Of a DNA stretch of 64,000 nt, positions 24,864 to 36,700 are shown piece after piece. The stretch is from contig OZ024787.1 of NCBI GenBank assembly GCA_964017065.1, positions 7,859,899 through 7,923,898 on the forward strand, in the 5' to 3' direction. This stretch comes from Haliclona indistincta (taxonomy: Eukaryota; Porifera; Demospongiae; Haplosclerida; Chalinidae). Positions within the stretch are counted from its first letter, which is position 1. Each line of letters begins with the position of its first letter. Made by a program: the position numbers and the translations under genes. Under the pieces are notes generated by a model. The model was not told where the DNA came from. It did not search any database and saw only the letters and a program-made list of their open reading frames with translations.

Positions 24864-26142
24864 TACTAAGTTGGTTTTCACCATTCTAAAAAATTACAAA
24901 CTTACTTTTTGTGACCTCTTGCGTGTAACCTCTGTCACTCTCACCCAACTCTATAACTAACTCTTTAGCTACAGAGACATTATGTGGATCGTCATAGCTA
25001 AACAAACAGAAAAAAAATTACAATAATTATTCTTTTATCATTACAGCTTTGTCCCGTCAAATCTTTTTTCATCACTTCTATTATCATGTAGCTGCTTCAC
25101 CAATCGCTAATAATAAACCACAAAATATATCTGCTAATAGCTAGGATAATGACTTACAGATGCACTTCTAGGAATCGGTGATCGTACACTTGCTACAGAA
25201 TTCACTTGCTTGTCTTGAGAGTACTTAGTAATGCTACCTTCAATTCCACTGATCTACATAAGTGACAAAATAATGACAAAGATAGCTATTTCGTGTATTT
25301 ACCTTCTCTGTCAAATGGCTGATATTATTTGCCGTCTCTGTTTTGAAAGCTAAGAAGTCCCGTTGTTGTTGTTGCAACAGCAATAGCACTTGATCTAGTT
25401 TTTCTAGTGACTCTGCTTGCTGTGAAAATATGAACACAACCACTAGCTTATCTTACACGCAACATCAGCTAATCTTACACGCAACATCAAGGTACTTACC
25501 GCCATACTATGTCCACTCGAGTTACTTTGAAGTGGTACCGCTGGTGGCAGCTGGCTTCCCGAGCCCACGCGTGGTAACCGTAATACGCCATCTCCAAGAC
25601 CTTCTTGAACACGTGCTTAAGCAAACTTCTAATATCGCCCCGCCGTATTTTGATATTTTATAGTCCCAATAGAACCAGTATAGCTAGAATAACAATGCTA
25701 AGGAAAAATATGTTGAGGAGGTAAAACACTTCAAGTGCACTTGAGCAAATACTTCTATAGACACCTTTTGTGAAGGACCAAATTGTGAGAATACCCACTA
25801 CAACGGTGATGATGATATAAGCATTGATGACAGCCAATCCTCCTGAAGTGAAGGAGAATGTCACAGTGACAGTCAGTCGCACCTTGAGAGTCACTCCTGT
25901 CCAGAATCGATACTTGTCTTTGTAAGGTCCTCCATAAGCATCTAACAGTGGCTTGAATTTTGCCACAGGATTCCACCTGTGCTGTGGGATACACTTGTCA
26001 CTGTATCTCTCTAACAGAGGAGCACACAACATTAAAACAGGATAAGCCAGTCCAATGACCAGGACGCCACAGGAGAAGACTACCAGAATAAGGTGTTTAC
26101 CACTGTCATACTCAATGTTCCCCACACTGTCAATATACTGTC

Positions 26143-26278
26143 ATTGCTGTTTCTTTTCTGGATTTGCCACGGTTCGTCAGCGTTTCAACAGCGTGCGTTA
26201 GTATAGTAAAACAAAGACTTGCTCTTTCAACTACAAATCGGCTTGCTTTGTACAATTCATCTACTTAACACATTATTA
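26143..26278. other. Detached piece of family 3' flank
   Basis: It matches the 3' flank of copies B (7797-7937) and G (56560-56697): CTACGGTTCGTC-like sequence, CAGCGTGCGTTAGTATAGTA and TTAACACATTATT. The continuation of this flank is at 33560-33759, so the sequence in between is an insertion. Confidence 0.7.
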
Positions 26279-26953
26279 GGGAGGCACGGTAGTGACTCCC
26301 TATTTAGGGATGAACGAAAAAACAAAATGGCGGCTACATACAATTAGGCCTATGTAGGGTTGAACGAGAAAACAAGATGGCGGCTACATACAATGTATTA
26401 GCGTTCAAACGCTGATATTTCGCTTGGTCATGAATTGTATACGTCAAAAGACACTTAAATATGCTCTCTGGCGTTGCCCCATCTTACAGTAGCAAGGAGA
26501 TTGCTCGAAATTGTTACTAAAGTGACGAACCTGGAAACAGCAAAATCGAGTTTCGTCATCTTCGCTGTCTTCTTCTTTCTTTCTTTCTTCAGCGCGCCTA
26601 GCGCCTTTACGCGAGCAATGCCGAGACCAAAACACCCTCGAACAGTCGTGAAATTCTCCTGGCAGGTGCCTTTTGAACTTTGTTTTTAGCGAAACGGCGA
26701 TAAAATTCCGAGATTTCTCGATCGTGATCTATTGTCAGCTAAGTGTTAGACGCCATTATTGTGATTGCGCAATACGCGCGTGACCTAGCAGTGGCTAGCG
26801 CACGTGACCTAGCACTAGCTAGTCCAGCTAGAGTATCGCCGCACCGTATGGATCACGGAGAACACATACCCGGTATTTGTCTGGAGTCTTCGAAGAACAG
26901 TAAGCTAGTGTAGGATCACCATTCTGCGCTTGCCAGATAATTACCGCCGTATT
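26278..26953. mobile_element. Y1: repeat starting AGGGAGGCACGGTAGTG
   Basis: First of four members of a repeat family (also at 26954, 52041 and 62246). It has an internal duplication of its first 60 bp, carries AAGATGGCGGC (26374-26384) and ends at CTTGCCAGATAATTACCGCCGTATT where Y2 begins. Both strands have short open frames, none with a recognisable domain. Confidence 0.65.
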
Positions 26954-27600
26954 AGGGAGGCACGGTAGTGCCTCCCTATGTAGGGTTGAACGAGAAAACA
27001 AGATGGCGGCTACATACAATGTATTAGCGTTCAAACGCTGATATTTCGCCTGGTGATGAATTTTATACGTCCAAAGACACTTAGATATGCTCTCTGGCGT
27101 TGCCCCATCTTACAATAGCAAGGAGATCGCTCGAAATTTTTGCTAAAGTGATGAACCTGGAAACGGTGAAAAATCGAGTTTCGTCATCTTCGTCTTCTTC
27201 TTTCTTCTTTCTTCAGCACGCCTAGCGCCTTTACGCGAGCAGTGCCGAGACCAAAACACCCACGAACAGTCGTGAAATTCTCCTGGCAGGTGCCTTTTGA
27301 ACTTTGTTTTAGCGTAACGGCGATATACATTCTGCGATTTCTCGATCGTGATCCATTGTCAGCTAAGTGTTAGACGCCATTATTGTGATTGCGCAATACG
27401 CACGTGACCAAGCAGTGGTTAGCACACGTGACCAAGCACTAGCTTTAGTATCGCCGCGCCGTATGGTTCACGGAGAACACATAATTTGTCTGGAGTCTTC
27501 GAAGAACGGTAAGCTCGTATAAGATCACCATTCTGCACTTGCCAGATAATTATAACCGCAGTACAGGTCTACAAACAAGTGTGGGCGGGGCTTGTATGCA
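26954..27600. mobile_element. Y2: second copy of the Y repeat, in direct tandem with Y1
   Basis: It begins with the hairpin AGGGAGGCA-CGGTAG-TGCCTCCCT, then AAGATGGCGGC (27000-27010). Direct repeats of CACGTGACCAAGCA follow, with GTCTGGAGTCTTCGAAGAA and CTTGCCAGATAATTATAACCGC near the end. GC-box-like GTGGGCGGGGCTTGTATG and a GCAT run follow (27583-27625). Confidence 0.65.
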
Positions 27601-27798
27601 CTGCATGCATGCATGCATGCGTAGGCGACCTGATATGTACAGCATAACAATAATTTTTAGTTACAAGTTTAAAATAGTTAATAATAAAGAAAAGCCATCA
27701 ACAACAGGAAAACTAAACCAATGGTGGAAACAAAGACGACTCGGTACTTGTGTCAGTCAACAGTAACTATAGCTGTATTAGCTATAGTCAACCTAAGC

Positions 27799-27960
27799 AG
27801 CCACTGATGTAGGGATCTATGGTCTGTTAGCAAGTCAATCGTGTTACTATTCCATGCTTGTTCCTTGTTAGTTTACATTGTGGACCAGTGGTAGATTTCA
27901 CAACCCTACATCCTAATGATTTCGATAGAAATCTTTTTAATTTTCTTGTTGATCTACAAA
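27799..27960 (+). repeat. Solo M1 arm
   Basis: Contains CTGATGTAGGGATCTATGG, CAAGTCAATCGTGTTAC and GATAGAAATCTTTTTAATTTT. This is one arm of the M1 inverted-repeat element, found complete at 33166-33560 and 52853-53247. Confidence 0.7.
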
Positions 27961-28157
27961 CAAGAGTGGGCGGGGCTCGTATGCACTGCATGCGAGCTGA
28001 TATGTACAGCATAACAATTTTAGCTATAAGTTTAAAATTATTAATAATAAAGAAAAGCCATCAACAACAGGAAGAAAAAACTAATGGTGGAAACAAAGAC
28101 GGCTCAGTACATGCATGATATTGAACTGCACTTCGCTGAAAAAGAAAAAAGGACATA

Positions 28158-31100
28158 AAATGAGCATTCATGACGCAAGGCATTAATGCAGTTAATAAAC
28201 GAGTGGACACTCCCCCCAGCGTGCTTGCAGTGCGTGTGCGCATCACTTGTAGATCACTCATCCCTGCCACGCTACCTGGTCAGTGTTTGCTTCTCTCTTA
28301 TCCCCTACTGGCCTTGCTACCTTACAAGAACATCAAGCTTTGGTCCCCGCGCGTGGTTAGAGGCAGCATCGTGTTCACGGGTTGTATTTGCAATGCCAAT
28401 GGTTTATGGCGTTGGCAGGTTGCTGGCTTGTGTCCGTGGGTGCTACCGTTCGGCGCTAGACAGGTATAGGCCATCCACGAGGTGAGTGCCACGTTGTGGT
28501 TCCTTGACTGTTGGCATCGTGCCTACCCACCCATCAAAGCAATATCTGTTTAAGTAAGCTGCATGCGTGTCATGATGGTAGTTATGTGGTTGTTGAGTTC
28601 AGAAATAGCGCGCACACTGTTCATTCGCCTCGGGAGTTTTGTGGCCTGGTTCGTTCCCATGTTGGTTGATGTTTTATTATTATTTTGTAGCCGGTTTTTA
28701 CATGACACTTACAAAGATTATCCGTATACACAATAATTACCCGTGCGCGGTGTGCACCGGGGTTGTGCGTTTGTGTCCGTCGGTGTGTATGTATATATGT
28801 GTGTGTGTGTCGTCAGGGGGGCACGCTCGTTTGCGTCTCACCACTCGGGGTTCTCCGCGGGGGCACTCTCTGCAGCTTCTTCGCTGGGTTTGTGGTCCTG
28901 TGGGGGCGTTCTCTGTGCTGGCGGGCCTTGTTCGGACGGCTGGTCCATGGCTGTCTGGGGCTGCGTGTTCTTGTGGGGGCACTTTGCAGTGTTGTGGGTG
29001 TGTTGCCCGGCCTCCTGTCAGTGTCGGTGTCCTCGCTCAGTCTCACATGTACCGTGCGTCAGAGCCATTAAGTAACGTGCGTGTTGCAGTAATGCAGGAG
29101 TAGTCGTGTTTAGCCCCTAGCTCAGCGCACGGGTGCGTGTTCATTAGAACTCTAGTTACTCAGGTAGCCGTTCTTCTGCCTAGTAGTTGCTCGAAAGGTA
29201 TCCTATAGCACTGACAGAGCTGTTATCGTGCAACTCTGCTTAGTTAGCTGTGGAGAAGTGATGGTACCCCGATAGCTACCAGCTAGAGTGGGCTATAATT
29301 ATTTACGTTGCAACGTGTCTTATTATTGTTTTTTTTTTTTTAGCTTTTTTGTTATTGGTGTGTTGGTGTCCAGCAATTAGGTTCTGGCCATAGTTTAGGC
29401 TCGTAGAGAGTGGCCCAAGTGTACACAATTACATGAATTCATTAAAATTAATGGCTAAGTAGCAAGAAGTTACATCTTTCGCGTCATAGTTTAGTTTCGT
29501 GGCAATCTACGGGTGCGCGGATCAATTGCTAATTCCTCACCCGCATGTTTCATAAGTCAAGCGTATTCCCCTGGTGGAATAGCCATGTATGCTAGTAAAG
29601 TATTTTTAGAATTCTCGTGAGGTTGGATAGTTACATGGGCTGAAATCCTGCGGGTCAAGGTACTAAGGATGTACCAAGAGTACCAAGAAGGTATCAAGAC
29701 TTGGCTGGTTAAGGTAGTTGCACCCCCAAGCCAGCCCATTCATGTGCCCATGGCAGCCTTGGATGATATCTGTATGTGTGGTTACAGTTCTCTTGGTTAT
29801 TAAGTGCAGTTGCTGGCGGGTATATTCAGTATGGTATGTTGTTAGCTATCAGCTATCAGTATGTGGTTAGCTACAGTCAGGCTCCCGACTGTTCGAGTCC
29901 ATAGCATGCTTAGTGCTCATCACGTTTGCTTGACTTTGATATGATAGTCAACAGCCTATTGGCGTTGAAGAATACATGCCGTGTTTATTGATGCATGCTG
30001 CGATTACGAGTTTAATGTGCAGTGCTTCTTAAAGATATACACCTTTTATAAATCCATGATTTTGTTTAACACTACCATTAAAGGGCTGCGAAAGTTGTTG
30101 TGTATAATAGGCCCCTGGCCGGGGGCACCCTCTCCGTAATGGGTGGTTTTGTTGGTCCCAGTGGTGTCCGCCTTGGATGGGGTTCCACTGTAGTCAGTTC
30201 TGGCCATTGCATTGTCCTTGGGTGTTAGTGACTATGTTTTAGTTTGTTTAGGAGCACCGTGTCCAGTACCTCTGCCATTATTTTGGTGGGCTCTCATGCA
30301 TTGTCAGTGGAATTGTTGTCCAGGAAGCTCCATGTGAGCGTAGTCTATAGCTTACAGGCCTTGAGGCGTTCACCAGGGTTTGTGACTGTGTCTGTCCGCT
30401 ACCAATCAGAATGGCTGAACGGCCGCTGATTCAAGGCACATTGCATGAGCATACTGGGGATTCATGTAGTGGGTTGAGCCATGGGGCAGTGTAGTGTTAG
30501 CAAAGTGTATAGTACTGGATTCGTCAGCCTTACATCTAGCTCCAGGGTATGGGATATCATAGGTGACGAATTTCAGGTGACAGGGTACAACGTGTCGGGT
30601 GCTTAGGTCAACCATACGGCCATGACATTGGCGTGGTTGCCACCTATAGCTTGATTGGCACCTATAGCTTGTGTATTTGTTGCTATAGTGACTTACCAAT
30701 TGAGGCATGTTGTAAACCCAGCTCTGGCCTATATGTATTTATATAGGTTGGCTGCCAGGTGATAATCACATGTGCCTATGAATAGCACATCTAACCGACG
30801 TTAAACAGGCAAATCCAAACATATTGTTACTGTTATGATAGAGTGCAAATCTTCGTTGATTAGGTATGTAGTTGAGCCTTATCTAGGAGCGTTACCTGGT
30901 TTTGAGTTATTGTTGACTCGAGATTCAGGGGGTATTCCTGTTTTATTTGAGAGATGCGTCATTCAACCGAGAGTTGACAGTCGCACCACCAGAACACCTG
31001 TTTGTCACTGTTACACTAGCTTAGACAGAGGTAGCTAGGTAGCTGATTGAGACATTGCCTTACTATCCCAAAGAAAGTGCCTTACTATCCTAAAGAAAGT

Positions 31101-33160
31101 GCCTTACTAAGGAAAGTGCCTTACTATTCCGAAAAAAAATTACTTTCCTTGGAAAGTACCTAAGTGCTTAGTTAGTCAACCCCTGTATCAATTTGCCAGG
31201 ATCGCGTTGTGAGACTAAAGTAGAGTTGACGAATAGTGTGTCCGGTTATGATGGCTGTGCAGTCAGGTACTTGTGTATGAGCACAAGCGCTTCTCCATTG
31301 GACAGTGGCCCAAAACGGCTTTGGGTAGAGTCACCCTGCAGGCTCGTGTCACATCCATGGAAGATAAACGATAACTCTTACACTTTGCCACTTAGCACTA
31401 CTGCCCATGGACGAGTGAATGACAGTGTAATTGGGGATGTATAGCGCTATGCACTATTGGAGGAATTCTCGTGGACTTATACACTCTCAAGTTGCAGGAG
31501 ACCTAAGGGCATGCACTCGGTGGTTCTGCAAGGTGTTGACCGGTCATCGTGCTGCCGGCTGGCCAGGGACTGACACCTACCTGTGGGGTGCTTTGTATTT
31601 CTCACTTGCAGTCGCAGGGGCGGAGTATGTGTCCCCCCTAGTGTCATGGTGATCTTAGGGGCAAAGGACACCTGCACTGGTTCAGGGTACACTTGTTGTG
31701 TCTCTGCGCTGGCTACTGGTTTGGGACACCTATGGCGTCCCGGAACTTACTAGGTTTCCCGGGCAAGTATTATGCTGTGTGGTAGAGTGGTCGCCATTGT
31801 ACCGCTGCTAGTAGTTGCCGGCAATGCTGGATGTGCAAGGCACCTTGTTGCTTGGGTTGGCATGTTTTGTATGTCCCAGCAATTGCTGAGGCATGACCCA
31901 TGAGGTCTACCAAACCCTCTTCCTCTTGCATGCTGGGATTTCGTGATGTTATCATACTCGCGGCCCACTGAGCATTAGGTAATATTTTCATTAAAGACGA
32001 AGTTTGGGCACCTTTCTGATGGTGAGCACGTGATCCCGTCATCTCACCACATGTGTGGCCTACTGGCAGCTTGTCATGCTTTTCCTCCTACCCTATCCCC
32101 TTCCTTACACGTAAAATAAAATTATAGCCTGCAGTGTTGTTTGTACGTAGTGGGTGTATGTGGGTCTCCCTCAAGTTTAGCTAGGTACCGTAGTTATTTT
32201 CAATCAGGGGGGTCACGGTAAGAACTGATTGTGTTATGATAGGAAGCTCCTAACTTGTACCTCTGGCAGGATGCCTAGGTCCTTCCCATTGGCGGACATT
32301 ATACAGATGGGATATTATGACATGCTTATTAATGATACCTTCTAAATATGTTGCATTCAGTAGTATGATTGTCGTGTGAACGTTCATTTTTATTGCACAC
32401 CTTGTCCTGAACTTGCTGGCTGTTAAGTGTATTTATACGTTTTGTCTGTGACTGTCTGTTGCTATCTGCTTGTTTGTATGTGTGCTGTTGTGTTAGCTCT
32501 AGTTGTTTGTCTAATACTTCCACTCTGCGGGTCATGACAAGCGGTCGAGTCGAAATGACAGATCCCTTGGCACACAAGGTTTGCACTGAACACCAGAATG
32601 CTTGCCTGCGATACGTACGCATGCCACCTTCTGATTTAGCAAAGGCGTAGGAGTCGTCCATCTGTGTTTGTATGTGTTGCTTTTATGATTTCTGCTGTGT
32701 TTGCTCCCTAAGAAAAGTTATGATAATGTGTGTCGTATTACGGGAGATGAAGGTATTAGTTGTCGGACTGTTGAGAGGGTGGAGGATGTTGATATTGTTT
32801 GAGTGCATGATCATGTTAGTGGGGTATGGGCCATGCACTCTGATCACGAGGAGGTTAGCAGGAGTGCTGCCATCCTTTGGTGCGTGCCGATACTCAGCAG
32901 GCCGCCTGCATGCTTGTTGCGTAGCAGATGCACGGTAGAAACGTTCCCCTGCAAGATGTTGCGGGAGCCATTACGTTCCCCCGTGAGAGCAACGTGTGCT
33001 CATTGTATGCAATCCCCCGTCATGGTTCACGGGAGCACAGGCGTTCCCCTTCTGTTAAGGAGGTGTTTATGTTTTGAGCAAAGGGGGAGTGTCCCAAGCA
33101 GCTTACCAATCACCTTCCTGTCCATGTGATGGTGTGGAAGGCTTCACGTCCGCGAAGTTG
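28158..33160. other. 5 kb island of different composition, no supported gene
   Basis: The island is inserted between sequences that are adjacent in other copies of the repeat (AAAAAGGACA and AAGAAATTAAAAAGATTTC). It is visibly G/C-richer and G/T-skewed on the plus strand, with a GT-rich run near 28745-28810, a T-run at 29330 and a minisatellite at 31053-31170. The longest frames are 70-150 codons. On the minus strand, 32329-32661 (110 codons, polar and coiled-coil-like, with MTRRVEVLDKQLELTQQH) and 30406-30708 look more protein-like but have no domain I can name. A decayed retroelement or a long non-coding transcript are possibilities. Confidence 0.45.
31053..31170. repeat. Short tandem repeat GTGCCTTACTAT(C/T)C
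   Basis: Three to four units of about 24 bp (AAGAAAGTGCCTTACTATCC), degenerating into AAAGTACCTAAGTGC. Confidence 0.65.
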
Positions 33161-33165
33161 ATTAA

Positions 33166-33560
33166 CAAGAAATTAAAAAGATTTCTATCGAAATTAAAAG
33201 GATGTAGTGATGAAGAAATATACCACTGGTCCGCAATGTAAACCAACAAGGAACAAGCATGGAATGGTAACACGTTTGACTTGCTAACAGACCATAGATC
33301 CCTACATCAGTGGCTGTGCATAAGATCAATATTATGTCACAAGCTGAATTCAATTCAATGCACGTCGGGTGTCAGTCAACAGCAACTAGCTGAACTAGCT
33401 ATAGTCAGCCACAGCAGCCACTGATGTAGGGATCTATGGTCTGTTAGTAAGTCAAACGTGTTACCATTCCATGCTTGTTCCTTGTTGGTTTACATTGTGG
33501 ACCAGTGGTATATTTCTTCATCACTACATCCTTTGGATTTCGATAGAAATCTTTTTAAAC
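33166..33560. mobile_element. M1 inverted-repeat element, complete
   Basis: Arms of about 150 bp (AAATTAAAAAGATTTCTATCG ... ATAGATCCCTACATCAGTGG and the complement) surround a core of about 85 bp. No coding capacity. It is a MITE by structure. Confidence 0.75.
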
Positions 33561-33759
33561 TTCTTTTTAAGATTGAATTAACCATAAGTATATTTCAAAG
33601 GACATGTACACGTATAATAAGTGAAATTCTAATAGCGGTATAATAATGCTACTAGTAAAGAATGTTTGCAAGAATCTAATGGAACGAGAGTCAAGGAATA
33701 GGAATAATATTATGTCTGGTGTTTATGGTGGAGTGTGATAGGAGGAGATAGATATGAGA

Positions 33760-36700
33760 TTAAGTATCAAACAGTAGCGGCTCTCTTGCTAACAGTACTG
33801 GAGAGGAAGACTCAATCTCATCATGAGAATGGAGAAACTCCAGTACAAACTGATGCTCTCCTCTATGTGAGCCATACACTATTGATGGTGGGGATCCTAA
33901 ATAAGGTCTGTCCTCTTCACCATCTTCATCTGCAACCAACTGGGGCAGTAATACATACTCCGGTCGAGCATTAAATCCTAGCCTTCTCTTGATCTTTTTG
34001 AGGTCAAAGCTCCACCAGAGGTGAGTTGCCATGATAGCAAGACAGACAACAATGGAGAGACTAGCAGAGATGATGATTGCCATATTTGGATAGTTTGTAG
34101 ACCCAAGAGAAGCAGAAACCAATCTATAAGTGCTAAGAAGAGATATATTGATAAGAAAGAATGTTTCAAGTACGGTTAGATAAATTCTCTTATACACTCC
34201 TTTTGTAAACGACCAAAATGTGAGAATACCCAGTACAATGGTAGTGATTATGGCAGCGTTGATGACAGCCAATCCTCCTGAAGTGAAGGAGAATGTCACA
34301 GTGAAAGTCAGTCGCACCATCAGAGTCACTCCTGTCCAGAATCGATACTTGTCTTTGTAAGGTCCTCCATAAGCATCCAACAGTGGCTTGAACTTTGCCA
34401 CAGGATTCCACCTGTGCTGTGGGATACACTTGTCGCTGTATCTCTCTAGCAGAGGAGCACACAACACTAAAACAGGATAAGCCAGTCCAATGACCAGTAC
34501 ACCACACGAGAATACTACCAGAATAAGGTGTTTACCACTGCCATACTCAATGTTCCCATCTACACTCCACACTGTCAATATACTGTCATTGCATGGCAGC
34601 CGAGACATTGAAAGAGCATTAGTGACTGTGAGTAGGATTTTAGTGTACGACATGAGAAACAGTGTAGCTAGTGCTGGGACAGCATGAGAGCCACACAACC
34701 TGCAAAGCCACACAGAGTAGCGACAGCCCACAATGATGCCGCCCATGATCAGGAACAGGTAAGCTGGAAAGACAAACTGTAGCCAAGAGTTCCAGTAGCC
34801 ATCCAGTCCATCATACAAGCACACTTCAATACCCAGGTCAAGATTCAACCATGAAATAAACTGGCTCATCACTGGAACACTACCATATGGGAAGAAGAAA
34901 GCTTCATTGAGCTTTACCATATTAGCATAGAACAGTAGACCATTGATAGATCCGACAGAGATAGTCAAGTTGAGGAACATCAACATAGTCACCAACACTA
35001 TGCCAGCAATGGCAAACACTGGCAACAAGAAAAGGTACCAGTTAGAGCAAGTACTACAGCGGTTGGATCCCAGCATAATACTAAGATGAGACTGGCATTG
35101 TCCACAGAGTATACCTGTTCTATTGTCCACACACTGACGATCTGGTGCCATGATGTTAAATGAGACATTGGATCGATTGCAGTAGTCAATAGGACAATTA
35201 GTAGTACCTGTTACACACTGAGTGTTGTTAATGTAGGCAAACCAACTGTTGCCTGATCTCAAAAACTTGAAAGGGGTGGCAGACGGCTGGCATTGGACAT
35301 TGCTCAATAATCGGCTACATTGACACTTTCCTAAGATCTTAGTAAAGCCAATTGGACACTCTAATATGTCCACTCCAATAGACACACCTAATCCTTGTTT
35401 TACATTCTTCAATCTGATATCAACCAGTGCTGTTGTTGAGGATGTGTTCTGTAGGAGAATGTGGAGTTGGAAACAGTTAGTGGTCTGATTCTGTCCATAG
35501 TATCGAACTATTGTCGCATGTTGAGCACTGACCTTCACATCACCAGCACTTGTACCACCATAGTGTCCTACAGTGGCTATTGATGTGTTGATCTCTAGTC
35601 CTGGATATGTTTGTATGTGATGGGTCCTATCAGAACAGTCTGGTAAGTTAGTGGTGGTGTTACAGAAGCATACCATGATGGGATCAGAGGACATAGAGGA
35701 GAGTCTGTCAGTGTTACTGAAATGAAGATTTTTCATGAGAGGAGAGTCTAAGTACCATGAGGTTTCATTTGGTTGTTTTCTATGATGTACATGTGATACA
35801 TATAAACCATGATATTCATCACAGCCCATCAGTATAGCACCATACATATCACTCCCTCCTTTTTGTGCTCTGTTTCCTGAGAAGATCACTGTACTAGAGT
35901 TATCCTCAAATAAAAATGTACACATGGATCGTCTTTGCAAACTGAAGAACGGTTGTTTTACTAATATTGCTCCACCATGATTATCAGCAGTGTTGTTGTA
36001 CAGCATCAATATACCTCTGACCGCAATTTGAAATTCAGTTTCCATTTTGATACCAGCTCCCTCTGTGTTTCTGTTGTTTTGTATCACATTGTGACCACTG
36101 AAGTATATCGTTCCAAAGTGCAGGCTAATAATAGTGATTCCAGTCATGTTGTTGTGTGATATGGTTGAGTCTGAAATGTTAATGAAGTTGAACACGTCGC
36201 CATTATTTTCATTATCAATTACGATGACTGAAGAATCTCCTGTGTTGTTTGAGAATGTACAGTTTGTGATTAATAATGTGGAAGCTTTTACATATAAGAT
36301 TGCTTCTTCGAATACGCCGTCACTTCTCTCAAACTGGCAATTCGTGACTGCAACAGATAAAACGTCAACATGAAATCCTGCTACTTTTTGTTTTTTGAGT
36401 CTTACTTTGGTTTTCATGATCTCTATAGTAGAATAGTAAGCAATGATCATCACTCCAGAGTATGAGTGTGTCTCTGTGTGCATAATACTTGAGTTGATAA
36501 GAGAAAATCGTGAATGGTAGAAGTTTTTGTTCTGAATATAAGAAATCTCACTATGAAGACCATAATTTTCTACTAAGTGTGTGTTTTCAACTCTGAAACT
36601 TGATTCAGTCTCAGCATAAATGTTCATTCCACCACCAACCGAAGCATATCCATGAGAGATGAAGCAGTTGCTGATATTAATCATCACTTTACCTTGACCT

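Larger units (their letters stand above)
22990..25615 (-). pseudogene. Gene W: small-exon gene inside the copy H insertion, reading frame damaged
   Basis: Thirteen short exons can be chained on the minus strand: 25500-25615, 25303-25419, 25158-25253, 25045-25106, 24906-24997, 23871-23989, 23675-23814, about 23490-23626, 23390-23430, 23280-23345, 23182-23235, 23108-23131 and 22990-23057. The GT-AG introns are about 44-56 bp, except one enlarged by a transposon. Exons 1-6 and 9-13 join in phase. The product starts with a Gln-rich coiled-coil-like stretch (LEKLDQVLLLLQQQQRDF). The middle has YWDELGPEYMSKEST and HTPIWRSDDLNKLIAKTDKR, then SKPPLNPPSWAV. The acidic end is EDFSTDSDSSFD. Frame problems occur at the exon 6-7 junction, inside exon 7 (one base missing before EDGDVF) and at the exon 8-9 junction. 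The WRSD/LPW-like core resembles an uncharacterised family common in invertebrate genomes, from memory. No first Met is visible. Confidence 0.6.
22489..25643. mobile_element. 3.15 kb insertion in copy H carrying gene W
   Basis: The boundaries come from comparison with copy F: GATGATGATTG on one side and TTTTGATATTTTATAG on the other. No terminal inverted repeats or clear target duplication could be seen at these ends. The left part has a GGCCGGAAATA minisatellite (22555-22675). The rest is gene W plus a nested TIR element. Confidence 0.65.
22160..26145 (-). pseudogene. Copy H: C-terminal remnant of the family, split by a 3.15 kb insertion
   Basis: Only the end of a family gene survives. The part at 25644-26145 covers GNIEYDSGKHLILVVFS through to the late membrane segments. 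The part at 22160-22488 covers the last membrane segment and tail. The insertion between them carries gene W. The tail has two nonsense codons after LGFND (TGA and TAG where copy F has CGA and GAG), and further stops follow. A deletion has removed codons before GNIEYD. The remnant then stops at GTCATTGC, joining directly to the 3' flank of the next gene. Its closest relative is copy F (LEVFYLLNIFFLSIVILA). Confidence 0.85.

Noticed and set aside
28639..29103. Overlapping Cys/Val-rich frames of 100-150 codons on both strands
   Set aside because: They arise from the GT-rich composition. There is no domain, no homologous copy and no consistent start.
30244..30429. Short plus-strand frames in the 5 kb island as genes
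   Set aside because: Frames of 60-100 codons are expected by chance at this composition, and no motif was recognised.
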